Shown here: piece after piece, positions 39,960-60,783 of the stretch
How the letters are laid out: each line of letters begins with the position of its first letter
How positions within the stretch are numbered: the stretch's first letter is position 1
Assembly: GCA_024734555.1 (NCBI GenBank)
Contig: JANPWX010000215.1
Coordinates: forward strand, 2,176,929-2,240,928
Length of the DNA stretch: 64,000 nucleotides
Source: Trochalopteron elliotii
Taxonomy: Eukaryota; Chordata; Aves; Passeriformes; Leiothrichidae
Reading direction: 5' to 3'
Position numbers and translations under genes: made by a program
Notes under the pieces: model-generated
Databases searched by the model: none
The model's input: the letters and a program-made list of their open reading frames with translations, nothing else
Told to the model about the DNA's origin: nothing

Positions 39960-40460
39960 GTGCACAGACATATATCTGGCAGCACAAAGCAGCCCAAGGA
40001 GATGGCAGTGGCTTCATTGGCCCCTGCACACCCAAAGGTTTACACCAAAAGCACTAACATGAACATGAACAAAACTGGTGGCCTGATCATGCCTTACTTT
40101 CCAGCTAACCAGGCCCAATACTTGTTAGCATGGACACATGAGGCTTGCTGCGAGCTGGTCCAGGTCTATGGTTCCTTCACTGACCAACTATCAGACCCCC
40201 AGCCCCTCCAGTGCCAAGATCAGTCTTCTTACTCAACTCACCAGGTACTCCAGCTGTGCTGTTCAGACACACACACAGATGGGCCCCTCTGCCAGTTGAC
40301 CCATCTCTCCAGTTACTGTTCCCTTGAACTATGGGCCCCTTTGACCTGTGGCTTCAGTATACATGTGTCAGCACCCTGGATGCTCATCCCAGCCACCAGC
40401 TAGTCTGTTGTAAAGCTCACTGTTGATCAGACACATTCACATGGGAACAATAGTTTAACT
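39960..40460 (+). repeat. Possible old interspersed repeat, unclassified
   Basis: A block of higher GC, poor in CpG but rich in TG/CA as expected for decayed methylated repeats. It includes a 147-codon + frame (39960-40403) without recognisable domains. The style suggests an aged LTR, but no ends or target duplications were found. An unannotated exon is the less likely alternative. Confidence 0.3.
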
Positions 40461-42421
40461 GTATGATAAGCTACACTGAGGTAATCAAGCCCAAAGTTTT
40501 AGCCAGGGGACTGTACTGGCCAGCAGCTTGTTTCACTCCTGACCAATTCATTTCATTCTCCTTTGTTCCACTCATTCCTCTCTGGTCCTTCACCATCTTT
40601 TCCTTTCCCTGCATTTGGCCGCTTTTCTATATGTGATATGATAAATTTTGTTCATTCTCTCAATCTGCCTTAGTAAGTTTTACAGAACTTCTGACGTCCC
40701 TTCAAATGTTCCATTAGAAGCTTGCACCTCCCCATAAGCTCTATGATAATCTTGTTTCTTGCTTTCTTTGTTCTTTCAGCAATAAATTTCTAATTGAACC
40801 TCTTCAAGGCAATGCTTCAGAAGTTCCTTCAGTGGCCATCAGTCAGTGTCCAAAGGACACCTGTATTTCTTACTGTCTTGCTATCTCCACTTCCTCAGTG
40901 TTGCTGTAACAGTGTTTAATGCTCCCCTTGCTTCTTGTCCTTGTTTTTTAAGGTGACTAGTTGTTAGCTTGATATCCTTGCCCACCAGAGTCCACCTATG
41001 CTCATACTGGCATGTCCTCCCTGAAGAACATTATTCTCACAGAGCATGAAATTACATGAAAGAAAATCAAATCAGCAGACTGGAAAAATGTAAGCCAACT
41101 TTTTCCATATGTTTAATTTAAATTGAGAGATAAAATCTTCTTGCTTTTCATGCTTGTTAACAGAAGTGTCCAAACACTCTACTTTGCACATAAACATTCT
41201 CAGAAACACAGATTTCAGTGACTGTGTTACATCAGTGAAATCTTCGCACTTCCAAAATAAGCTGTGAACTGTGAGCTCAATTCATAAAATCTGTCCTTCA
41301 AGCATTTTGTTTTCCCCTCATTTTCCAAACAACCTAATCAATAATTATATATGGTTTTAAACATGTTCACCTCTAAGTTTTATTTTCTCATAGTCTAATT
41401 TAGGCAAATTCATGTCATCCACTCTGCTGTTTGCCTTATGCACAAGCATAAATGTACATTTTCCTTTGAATGTTCAGGCTACCTGTATTACAACTCTGGT
41501 TCTAATTTCAAACAAGTTAGCTATTAATTGAATTGTTTGTAATTAGTCAAAGGAGTATTTTTACCCCTGCTTAAACCTTCCTCGGACTTCATACAAAAGT
41601 TACACAGCTGTTTCTCCATTCACAACTGGCATAAAATTATTTCTGATATTTTTAGATTATTTCCCACTTATGGTGACACTATTTAGGATATGTATACACA
41701 TGGGAAACTGGTTGTTAAAATATTATACATCTAGACATCTAGAATTTATACATCTAAACCTCTAGAAATGAAGTGCACACTTAGATCTACTTATTCTGAA
41801 TGATTGTTGCTTTATCTGAGACACCAAACCTTTAACTGCAGGTATATAATCCTGGATCCTTTGCTAAGACAACACTTAAGGTCAACCAAAGCTCTGTGAG
41901 GCTCATAGCTGCAAGATAAAATGGAAATTCTCTAATCTATTTAGCAACTAATTCATATTATTTGTGGCATCCACCACCCAAAAAAGGAAGGAAAATGTAG
42001 AGGTTAATTTTTGAAATCTAAAGCCATAGCAACAGAGAAGCAATCAATTATGAATGAATAACACTCTATCTAGAATCAGACATCTGTGAACACTATGTAC
42101 ATATTGAAATAAGCATGATTCATTGGGGAAAAAAAAGAGAAAAGTTTAATCATTAAGAAACTAAAGCCTGTATTCTTCAAATCTCCCCTGTGCCATTCAA
42201 CAACTAAAGCTCTCTCCTTTATTACAAAACAAAAAATACATGGACAGTTTTATATGGTATTATCACGTTTAGAAATGGCATTGCTCTTTGTTGGAATGGA
42301 ATTCTTTGCTTCCTTTAAAAATAATTAAATTACGTTGGTATTACAGGAATTAATACATTGTCATTGTGTACTGACTAAAGACACTATTCTGTAGGAACAC
42401 ACACTTTGTAAAAAGTCCACC
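40461..42421. other. AT-rich intergenic DNA
   Basis: No gene or repeat recognised. Confidence 0.6.
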
Positions 42422-42426
42422 TAGGC

Positions 42427-43555
42427 TGTACTAGGTTAGTGTGACAAAGTTTTTGGTAGTGGGGGAGGCTACAGGGGTGGCTTCTGTAAGAAGCTGACAA
42501 AGTTTTCCCCATGTTTGCCAGAGTCAATGTCAGGCAGTTCTAGTACAACCTGCTGTTGGACAAAGCCAAACCAATCAGTAATGATAGTATTGCTTCTGTG
42601 ATAAGAAAATAAAGTTAATGTGCAGATGTAATTGCCACCAAGGAAGAGAGGAGTGAGAATATGTGAGGAACAGCTCTGCAGACACCAAGACCAGTGCAGA
42701 AGGAAGGGCAGGAGGTGTTTCAGGTGCCAGAGCTGGATTCCCCTGCAATCCATGGTGCAGCCCATGATGAAGTAGCTGTGCCCCTGCAGCTCACGAAGGA
42801 TCACGGGGATGCAGAGATCCACCCACAGCCTGTGGAGGAGACCCACACCAGAGCAGGTGGATGCCTGAGAGGCAAATCCGTGGGAGACCCATGCTGGAAC
42901 AGACTGGCAGGGACCTGCAGACCTGTGCAGAGAGGAGCCCATGCTGGAGCAGACTGGCAGGGACCTGCAGACCTGTGCAGAGAGGAGCCCATGCTGGAGC
43001 AGGTCTCCTGGCGGCATGTGTGACCCTGTGAGGGACCCATCCTGGAGCAGGCTGTGCCTGAAGGAAAGCACGCCATGGAAGAACGACCCACGTGGGATGG
43101 ACTCACATTGGAGAAGTTCAGGGAGGACTTTCTCCTGTGGGAAGGACCCCATGGTGGAGCAGAGGAAGGACCCCTCTCCCTGAGCAGTGGCAGGAACAAC
43201 GTGTGAGGCACTGACTATAAGCCTCATTCCCTGTTTCCTTCTCACTGCTGGGGGTTAGGAGGTGAAGCTTGAGAGGAGGTAGAGCTGGGAAGGAAGGAGG
43301 AGTGGGGGAAAGGAGATTTTAAAATTTATTTTATTGCTCATTCTCCTGCTCTCATTTTGTTAGCAATAAGTTCAATTAACATTCCCAAGTTCAGTTTGTT
43401 TCACCTGTGACAGCAATAGGTGAGAGAACTCTGCCTCTCTTTATCTCAACTCACTAACTTTTTGCTATATTTTCACTCCCCTGTCCAGTTGTGGAGGGGA
43501 CTGATAGAATGGCTTTGGTGGGTACTCGGCACCCAGCCAGAGCCAGCCCACCACA
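42427..43555 (+). mobile_element. Solo LTR of an avian endogenous retrovirus
   Basis: The 1129-bp segment begins TGTACTAGG and ends CCACCACA, giving TG...CA ends. The flanking 5-mers are TAGGC (42422-42426) and GAGGC (43556-43560), a target duplication with one mismatch. The text (GGCTACAGGGGTGGCTTCTGT near the start; repeated 'GGAGCAG' and 'GGAGCCCATGCTGGAGC' units; a GGCTTTGGTGGG end) matches an LTR family I remember as common in bird genomes but cannot name securely. AATAAG at 43365-43370 stands where the poly(A) signal is expected. No internal retroviral sequence flanks it, so it is a solo LTR. ORFs on both strands within it are not host genes. Confidence 0.85.
42901..43000 (+). repeat. 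Exact 50-bp tandem duplication inside the LTR
   Basis: 42901-42950 and 42951-43000 are identical at every base, each starting AGACTGGCAGGGACC and ending CATGCTGGAGC. The ten bases just before (ATGCTGGAAC) match the end of the unit with one change, so a degenerate third copy extends upstream. Confidence 0.95.
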
Positions 43556-43560
43556 GAGGC

Positions 43561-46500
43561 TGAACTATTTTTGCAGTAAGATACCATGCAATAATAGCTT
43601 GATTAAATTAACGATAAAATATTTCAATGCAGTTCTCATGATAGTAATGAAAAACATTTTAATAGGATCCTATTTTGAAGAAGTGCAAAAGTGGACAAAA
43701 AATCAGACATAACAAATCACACTTATTAAGATAATCACAATGCAATTATATGATCATCTTTTCCATGTCAAATTATCATGTCATGATAAGTTAAAATATT
43801 AATTTCCAGTTCCATCTCTTCTATATGTATTCCACTTAAATACTGCAGAGCATATTACAAGAGAAACATGAACACTGTCTCTGATAGCACTTTGTGCAGT
43901 AAATATCCCAACTAAAAATTATCAAAGTATTTTTCTAAAGAAATAAAATCAACTTCAGAGTATAAACTTCAGCTGAACATTTGCTTAAAGCAGATTTATT
44001 TTCATTTGCCTTCATGAACTATGATGTGGTTTTTTAAAATAAAAAAATGTTTTCTAATATAAAACCTATAAGAGATGGATGTAGGAAAAAAAAGAGCTTT
44101 TGTTTATTAAATGAAGTATTAAGGCTAAAGACCATCTGAGTGGGCAAGAAGGAAAGATTACCATTGCCATTATTTGGAAGACCCTGTTAAGAAGTAGGGG
44201 AATTTAGGGTGTTCCATTTCTAAGACACAAATTTCTAAATCCCTTACAAAGCTTCTGATGCTGGTCAAGTCAGTAATAAGTAAAAACTGTAATTGTTGGA
44301 AAGCTAAATCTCTAGAAAGGTAAGTAACCTCTATGAACTGGTTGCCTCTATCTATTTTCCAAGAAACAAAAACTCACATCTTCTGGCACCTTCACCTGGC
44401 AAACTTGCAGAAGAGGCTGTGTGGGGCTAGACATGACCACAGTGACAAAACCATTGCACTGGTAGTGTTTTGAACAGCACTCCCAAAATACCTATGCATT
44501 TGCAGGTTGGTTAGCTGGCAGGCTAACACAATGGGATTTTAACAGTCGGCCAAACAGTCTATCATTTTGCTACAATAGGTAAGCTATCAAAGATATCTTG
44601 ACATATGCTACTGATAAACATGATATTTACTGCTGTAATGCATACAATAAAGAACACTTAAGCTAAAATGCCAGGAACAGGCTTTAGGCTGTATGTGAAA
44701 TATTTTCCTCAATGTTATCTGTTCACATTTTTTGCTCCTGATGCTGCACCTTCTGTTGTCTCTTATTTACCTGTTACGGGAATCATTTCTCATATTTTGT
44801 GGCTCAGAAAAGCACTTCATGTATCTGTAAGACTGATGCAATAATCAATATCTTTATATAAATAATAGAATAAACTGTGCAGAAGGTTGCACAGATTGAC
44901 TCTTGAGTTTTATACCAAGTGGGAGAGTCCTAAATGAAAGATGGAGAACTCAATAACAGATTTCTCCCAAGGTGTTTTAGAAGAACAATATGGGAACTTT
45001 TTAAGTAAAAGTGGATTTTCTTGGTGCCAATCAAGTTAAATAAAAATAAAGAAAAAATAGCAAAATCTAGTTATTTATTGCATTGTGACATACACATTTT
45101 GTTGTTATTGAAGTAAGAAACAATCATCATCACTCACACAACTTTCCAAACACATGAAACTAGGTCTTCTCAGAGGTTTATGCAACTCATATATATGCCA
45201 TTGCTTTTCACAAATATGTGTTAAAAACATGTTCTTTCTAAAGTTAAATAACTTTGAATGCTTAAAGGCCAAATATTCCATTGGTAGTTGAATTCTTCCC
45301 CTGAGGAGGTACACAATTTAAAACAGCCTCTCAGTAACAGGTTTAGCTCTGCAGAAAGCCAATTTTAATAAAGCTAGACAAGCCATGCATTAGAAATAAT
45401 AAAGATAGAATATCCTTGTTTGTACTTTCGTCCATCAGAGACGAAAGCAGCACAGATCACATGTAAATTAGATGAGCCTCAGGTCACTGGGACTGCTCAT
45501 AATAGCACAATTCTATGCCCATATGCATGGCTGAAAGTGGCCACATCTGCCACCCAATGCTACTCCTCTAAGGTAAAGACAAATGGTTCTGCCTGTAATT
45601 CATAAAAACCTTGTTCTGAATGAAGCTTTTCAAAAGCATTAAAAGTATAATCACAAGGACATTCACCCAGTCGATCCAAAGATCCATTCTTTGTCTGCAT
45701 CTGTGGATTGCTGTCAATTTTAGCTTTTCCTCATCAATATTCAGCTAATGATTTTTCAAAAGAAAGGTGAGAATATGGAAACAGGAGCAATAGGGGCCAT
45801 TTCCCCCAGAAGGTATAGGAAGCGTGCATTGCAGCAAGTGTGATGCAGTTCTTATACAGCATCAGAGTTGTGGAGGAATGGGCAAAACCCATGTTCTTAC
45901 AGACTATAATCATCTCATTCATTTGTCAACTAATGCAGAATTTAAGGTTTGTGCACGTGTGATGAACAAGAGCAACTATAAAGTATACACAGCATAAGAC
46001 TCTGGAGTGTTGCAACAATGACAGCTACTTGTAGCTGTGCAATATATCAGAAACACATCAGTTATAAAATACTGCTTAAGTTTTATTCACGCAAAGTAAC
46101 TCAGTGCTCAGGCCCCACCATCAGAAAATACAGAGCATTGAAAGTATCTGTGACAAATCACATTCAAGTGTTATGTCTAAAATATTTACCATAGAATACC
46201 ATTAAAAGCAGCAATTCTCAAGTATAGATAATACTTTAGGAAGGAAGAAAGGATGTTTCAAAACAGAACTTTTAAAGGTCCAAAATAAGACAGTGGAATT
46301 TGTTTTTAACACATATTAGTATAAGTTTCAATATACATTAGTATTAGGGTTTTAGGTTTTTTTTTGTTTTGGCCTGACTATGACTTTACCTGCCCTTCAA
46401 TGATGAAACTTAGCATATTTGGCAAAACTGCAATTAAGTCACTGTTGCAAACCCTTATAAATCAGCCTAGTGCATCCTGGGACTAGGCTGACTTGCAGAA

Positions 46501-49500
46501 AAAACAGGAAAAAAGAGTCAAATCACTAAAAATTAGGTCTCTTATTTTTGTCTGGTTAACTTGTATCTCTTTTCCAAAGTTTCTTGATAAGAAAACTGTA
46601 GTATAGAGAAGGAACATTTTCTTTCCAGTGTCCTCATAAACTAGAGAGAACTTTAGAAAAAAAACTTGGTCTTTACAATATGACAACATAACTACTCCCT
46701 GGACTACTTAAGGTGGAGGAGAAACCCAATCCACAAAAACAACTGTAATGGTTCTGCAAAGCCTGCTTTTCCTTATATACAAAACCCCCCAGTGAAGTAA
46801 TGATGAACTTAAAGTAATTACAAGAAATCTTAAGTATCTTCTTTACCACCAGCAACAGACAAATGGACAAATCCCCCATTCTTTATATTTTAGATGAGAT
46901 GGAGATTACAGTTTTCACATTCTTTTGTTTCTTTGTTTTGTTGTTGTTGTTCGGTTGGTTGGTTTTCTGGACTTGGAGATTGCTTGCAGATAAAAAAGGG
47001 TTCTGTTCCCAGCTCAGCATTCAGATAGGATGCCATCCAATTATAGCCTGGTAGGCTATATGAAAACAAGATTTATGCAATCTCTGTTTCTGTCTGTCCC
47101 AAGTTCCAATAACCTCAAAAGCATTATCCAGCTTCAGTGGAGTTTGAGAGATAATATCATGCACAGAAATTTCACAGAAATAGATAACCAGGCAGAAGGC
47201 ACATGGAACTGAACGTTTAGGAGCCAACATGAAATAACTTCCTATCCAGTCAGCAACCTTCTACAAATTTCCACTTCTGAGCATGGCAGCCTACTTGTTG
47301 CTGTCAAAATGCTCTGCAGTAGAAGATGTTAGGTATATTCAGTCATAACAGAAAATGTAATTCAGGTAAATAATAGCCAACCAAGAAGAAACTCCGTAGA
47401 AAAACAGGTTTCATTACCTTCAATATTCACAGAATTAGTGGCTTATATTCCTAAAGGATGAAATAAATGTGGATAACCTCAAGGTTTTTTTCACCTAAGC
47501 AACGTTAGTGGATTGCTATTTATCTTAGGAGAAAATTAGAAGTAAATATAATTCTTCACTGGTACTTCTAGGGTCTAAGTCTCTTGCTCGCAGGACCTGG
47601 CAGGCTGCACACTGGTGCAGTCAGCTCCTTTATGGATTGCTAAATCCAGACCTTTCAAGGCCTTGACTCGCTTATCACATCCGAGCCACAAAACTCAACT
47701 TGAAAGCAGATTCATTGCTTGGATTTCTTTACTGATGTACTATCAGAAGTATAAATTGCACTCCTTTAGTGATCTATGAGAACTAAGAGCTCATATTACT
47801 TGCAGCTGTCCCATAACTCAGTCCAAAGGTGATGATTTCAACTTCTCTCCTTCTGCCATCTGAGCACTTGCTTCATACCCCTCCTACTAGCACTAGTATT
47901 GCGTACCACCCTTTTACCATGTATTTCTGAACTGATTAATTTCTGTGTCTCTGTTTAAGCATGCAATCCTCATCTAGACATAATCTATTCAGTTGATGCA
48001 ATATTGGATGTTGTGCATTCTGTACCTCTTTACTGCAAAATACTCTTTCATAATCACAGGAACCCTCTCTTGATTATCCTAACCTCAGTGTCTCATTTCA
48101 GTAACATTTTAAGTACATATTTAAGCATTGCTTCTAAGTTTTACATCTTCTAACCACATACTTTTCTTTTTTTTTTCTGAGACTATACAGTTGGTGTGAC
48201 ACTTTGCCTTTATATTATTGTCTATTTTTTTTCCTTGAATTATTTTAGCTTATACCAAATAAATTATATTTAAGGTGACCTTGAGGATTTATGGCTGAGC
48301 TTGATCCTTACAGTGTTTCCATTTCTCTTTCTATAATGCTATCTTTAACATGTACTTTCAAAGTGAAAATAACACAAAGCAAACAGATAGTCAGAGGTAT
48401 GTTCCCTTTCATCATGACAGCTGTAAAGAGATAAAAACCCCAAACCATTCTGTTCGTGTCAAAGCTATGGAGGAAGGCCTCTGCCAAGTAGTAAATCTTT
48501 AACCAGAAACATGCCTATTTACTACAGTAATGGAGAAGTATCTCTAAAGCCCTTACTGATTTCAACTGTTGCTTCTATCACGGCAGGGGAAAAAACTCTG
48601 TCCAGCACTCTTATAATATTCTTGCCTGCATGGGGTCTTATAAGTTAGTTTGAGGGGTGGAAGTATTGGATAAAACCTGCTGCAGTTAAAGGTGCAAAAT
48701 TCTGATTTGATAAAAATCTCCATGCTAATTAAAAATTACTAGTAATATTTCTCTTGAAAAAAAATTGTATTGAGAGAATTTAATTGCCAGAACTCAGTGG
48801 GATCTCCCAAAGCTACTTCAAAACCCCTTTTCTCGACCTTTTCTGGCACATCCCCTGTTGTGTGATGATTCAGGTCAATGTGACTGGCTGCCACTATTAT
48901 TTAAGACAATGTGAAAGGCAAAGACTTGGGTGTTCTTACTTTCTGTTTACACATCTGAAAACTAGGAGTATTTTTCACAGTGCATTCTGTGCTCCCTGGA
49001 TCAATGTAAAGCTGAGCAAGACCCAAAAGCTAATAACCAGTGAAATCCGTAGTTAGACCTGAGCCTTCCAAATTTGGGATTTGCTGATGTTTTAAAGTGA
49101 GACACAAACTCCATATTGACCCTGAGCATGCCAGGCACCTGTTCAAAGTATCTGACACATACCCTCTTGTAGTTAAAAACTCACAAAATACCACGGTCAA
49201 TCTTGCTGTACAGAGAGCTTTATATGGGTACCTCAGGAACCTTGAACAGTGATGGGACAAAGATTCAGGTGGTGATCTACCAGAAGGACATGGAACATGC
49301 CAGCTTCTGCCAATATTGCCAGGACCTTGACCATACCTGGCTAGATAAGTACAGTCAAGCCAGCTGCGATGCAGGACTCACCATTACTTGAACTCGATAA
49401 TGAAAGCTAGAGACTACTGCATGCCAAGACTTCTTAAACTCCCAGAAAACAGCAAGAAGTTCCAAGGATAAAGAGAACAAATGCGCTGGCATTGGCCTGG

Positions 49501-50320
49501 TTAAAGATAAATGACGATTTTTTTTTTCGCTAAGTACATGCTTGGTTCAGAAAAAGTTCTTTTCTGCGCTGATCATATGTTGGTCCCACTACCAGGTGCT
49601 GTGCACACAGCAGGCATGGCTCTACTGCAGATGGCCTCAGAGCTGCACCAGCTCTGGGTGGTTGCTGGAGGCAGCCTGTCTCCTCCCAGCCTCTGGAACA
49701 GCCTGGCACCCTGCCCCAGCCTCTTGATCTCCCCAAGTAGTCATAAGAACCTTTCTTCCTCATTCTCTCCCTTGAACCCTGACCCCATGTTTGTCCTTGC
49801 ACTGCAATACATGGTGTGAATCACAGAATCATCCCCAGCCTGATTCATTCCTGCAGCTGTGTCGAGGTTCCCAAACCAGGCAGAGCTTCTTCCTGCTTTT
49901 CTTCTGAGCTGTGTCCTCCCTGCACAGATCTCATCCCTTTGGTGCTCATGCATTCCCACAGAGTCATTTCAAGCATTTCTAAAGACAGCAGGTGATGGTT
50001 TTTGTGAACAAGACACAAACCCATGAAGAGAAGCCATCACAAGTTATTCACCTCCAACACACTTCGTCTTGCTCTGGCAAGTCGTTGGGAGGACATCTCA
50101 CGCCCATGCCCTGGGTAAACATCCGCAGTACAAGCAACATTGTATAATGTACTTGGAAAACACACTGCACTCCTTTCTGGCACCTCTTTTTGTTGACCTG
50201 CCACTGCTTTGCTGTCATGAGGATCTCCTTTCTCCCAGAGCAAAAGGGGGTGAGGAACTTCCACCAGAGCTACCACAGAGGGCACAGAAAATAGCAGTGG
50301 TGCCTCACAAGGTACCACGA
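43561..50320. other. Intergenic DNA upstream of TMEM106B
   Basis: Mostly AT-rich. T/G-rich tracts at about 46347-46371 and 46924-46966. A moderately GC-rich block at 49570-50320 has overlapping small frames on both strands, none recognised. Confidence 0.55.
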
Positions 50321-50324
50321 ATCT

Positions 50325-50640
50325 GAGGACAGGAGGGGGTGCTCATAGCTGCGGGCAGCACGGCAAACTAGCAATAGGACGAGAGGACATTGGGTTAGCC
50401 TGCAGCAGAGGGGGTTAGGTTGGACATTAGGAAGAATTTCTTCACAGAACGGGTGATTAAACATTTGATTGGACTGCCCTGGGAGGTGGTGTAAGTCAGT
50501 GTCCCTGAAGGTGTTTAAGGAAAGACTGGACGGGGCTCTTAGCGCCGTGGTCTAGTTGACATGGTGGTTCGGTCACAGGTTGGATTCGACGATCTTAGAG
50601 GTCTTTTCCAACCTAGATGCTTCTGTTAATAGGATTCTGA
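50325..50640 (+). mobile_element. CR1 LINE 3'-end fragment, sense orientation
   Basis: The sequence follows the avian CR1 3' region: AGCAATAGGACGAGAGGA near 50369, then the GGTTGGACATTAGGAAGAA block, TTTCTTCACAGAACGGGTG, a CTGCCCTGGGAGGTGG block, and finally GGTCTTTTCCAACCTAGATG close to the 3' end. The usual short terminal repeats are degraded to GTTAATAGGATTCTGA. It is 5'-truncated, as CR1 copies normally are. It ends directly at the CpG-rich TMEM106B promoter segment. Boundaries are approximate. Confidence 0.92.
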
Positions 50641-50925
50641 ACCACGGCTGACAAGGAAACCCCGGATGGAGTTCTGCCCCTTTTAGTCTCACTGCCACAA
50701 AGCGGGGCTGCGCGACCTCCCTATTCCCCTTTCCTCTACCCTTGATTGCACTCCCGGACACGGAATCGCCCCGCATCCCTCGGGACGACGATCTATGCGC
50801 CATTCCCGAGCCTTGGTCCACCAGGCGTCTGGGACGGCCCGGGCGATCAGGAGCACGCAGCCGGCTCCGCCCTCGCCGGGGCGGGTTGGGCGCGGCTCCG
50901 CCCCGCGGCTGCGCACACGCCCGAT
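50641..50925 (+). promoter_or_regulatory. TMEM106B: CpG-rich 5' region, probable TMEM106B promoter (truncated by a gap)
   Basis: CpG density and GC content rise sharply here in an otherwise AT-rich window, with GC boxes GGGGCGGG at 50878-50885 and CCGCCCC at 50898-50904. It lies about 2.1 kb before the first coding exon of TMEM106B, in the expected orientation. The transcription start and non-coding exon 1 are probably inside or beside the following N run. The open frames across it are GC-driven and interrupted by Ns, so none is called as coding. Confidence 0.75.
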
Positions 50926-51319
50926 NNNNNNNNNNNNNNNNNNNNNNNNNNNNNNNNNNNNNNNNNNNNNNNNNNNNNNNNNNNNNNNNNNNNNNNNNNN
51001 NNNNNNNNNNNNNNNNNNNNNNNNNNNNNNNNNNNNNNNNNNNNNNNNNNNNNNNNNNNNNNNNNNNNNNNNNNNNNNNNNNNNNNNNNNNNNNNNNNNN
51101 NNNNNNNNNNNNNNNNNNNNNNNNNNNNNNNNNNNNNNNNNNNNNNNNNNNNNNNNNNNNNNNNNNNNNNNNNNNNNNNNNNNNNNNNNNNNNNNNNNNN
51201 NNNNNNNNNNNNNNNNNNNNNNNNNNNNNNNNNNNNNNNNNNNNNNNNNNNNNNNNNNNNNNNNNNNNNNNNNNNNNNNNNNNNNNNNNNNNNNNNNNNN
51301 NNNNNNNNNNNNNNNNNNN
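50926..51319. other. Assembly gap, 394 N
   Basis: An unbroken run of N directly after GC-rich sequence. GC-rich avian promoters often drop out of short-read assemblies, so the core of the promoter and exon 1 are probably missing here. Confidence 0.99.
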
Positions 51320-52992
51320 TTTCTTTCTGGAAAAAGCTAAAACTAGAAGGTGCACTTCAGTTGTCTGTGGGTGTTGGATGTAATCAGTTGGATGAAGTGG
51401 TGGCAGAACAACACGATCCCTGAGCTTTCAGATCTATAATTGTGACAGCTATTGCCTAAGCTGCAGAACTCAAGTTCCATAGCTTGAAGGCTGTAGGTCA
51501 GCTGCAAGGAGAAAAGTAAACAAAAACCCCATGTGAAATAATTGTCAACAGTGTCAGCAGATTTTTCAGGATTTTTTTTTTAATAGCTCAGTAGTTTTAA
51601 TTTTAAATTCAGCAATTTCCATTATTGAATTACTCCCAAACTTAGAATGTTTTCAAAGTGCTGTAGCAGTGGAAGGGTAAATAGCTTTCCTGCTTTTAAG
51701 GGTTTAATGACATAAATGAAAAAAATAATCCTGCATATTTGCCTGGGCAGTAACTGGGACTAGTTGGCATTTGTTCTTACTTTCCTTCTCCCACATTCAC
51801 CTAGCCTTTGTGACAATGTAATGAATTAATGCTGTGATTGCATTGCCATCACTATATTTGAGATATTTCTGTTCTGTCTTGAGTAGTTGGTTTAAAATAC
51901 TCTGATTTATTTTCCTCTTTTAATCTTCTTCATAGAACTTCCTTTTAGTGAACCAGCATGATAATTCTTAGCTGCCGCTCTAAAATACCTCTTAATGGAG
52001 AAAAAAAAAAGTGGAGTTTTGCATATTCTTTTTAAATCAAGCAGTTCCTCAAAACACTAATGAATTGAGTGACTTCTGTCTCTGTGTGTTAAGTAACTAA
52101 AATGGGTTATGTGGATAAGCTGGACAACTAACTGCCATTGCTGTAGAGGTTTATTTTTTTTATCTTGGAGGGTTTTTCGCACATGTTGCAACCTGGGGAG
52201 GTTTCTGCTTACTGTACTTTTTACAGGCTTTAGTTTCAAATGTTCTGTGTTTCAAGCTATTTTCAGTGTCATGGTTGAAAAACTGCAGTAATGAAAAGAA
52301 ATGAAAATACACAGTTAACGAAAATGCTTTTGTGAGTAATACTCTTTTTTTTATACAAGTCTTTATGAATACTATATATTGGCAGCTGCTATGTTTAAGT
52401 AACTCCCATTTTTTGCTTGACTTCTATGTGAATTAGTCCTCTTTTGAATTAAAGGGAATCATCAGTTTAAATATCAGGTGATTTACATTTCTAGTGTGGA
52501 AACTAATAGCCAATCCTATGTTCTCAAAACAAGTCCAGGCAAAAACGATTACTAAAATTGGGTCTGTCATCTGTACAATTTACTCTAAATTGCTTTCTCT
52601 GGCCCAGTCTTGATTTTTTTTTTTTTTTAATACAAAGATTAGTGTGTTGTGTTAAAGCCTGTACAGCAACAATCCTTGGAAAAGCTGTTGCAACTTTAGC
52701 CAGCAGTTGTACTGTTCTAACTTTAGAGCTTCTCATCGATCCCTTTTCAGCCTGTGCATATTGGAGAATCTGGACAAAGCTCCCAGTTAATTCAGGTTCT
52801 TTACAGCTTGGGATTGACTCCAGCTTGACAGGGCCTTGGTGCTTTGCAGGTCTTGAGGAATCTGAACAAAGGAGAACTGAGTCTTGTCTGACTGTGGCCA
52901 CAAACTTACAGTTACCTGGTGCAGAGGAATAAATGCAAGCCATGTTTGAATCATTCTCCCTGAAAACTTCCTTCTGATTTTTTTTCTTTTAG
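51320..52992 (+). other. TMEM106B: Presumed 5' intron or non-coding exon region of TMEM106B
   Basis: AT-rich sequence between the promoter gap and the first coding exon, ending in the acceptor at 52991-52992. In human two non-coding exons precede the start codon, so one may lie here, but no unambiguous donor/acceptor pair could be chosen. The overlapping frames at 52524-52943 (both strands) are not recognised as protein. Confidence 0.6.
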
Positions 52993-52994
52993 AC

Positions 52995-60783
<7,789 letters not shown>

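Noticed and set aside
42469..43245. 258-codon minus-strand frame
   Set aside because: Lies inside the solo LTR and is antisense to it. The repeated peptide words come from the 50-bp duplication.
50573..51423. Four long frames across the 50.9-51.3 kb gap
   Set aside because: N-filled and GC-driven. The minus-strand frame also runs through the CR1 tail.
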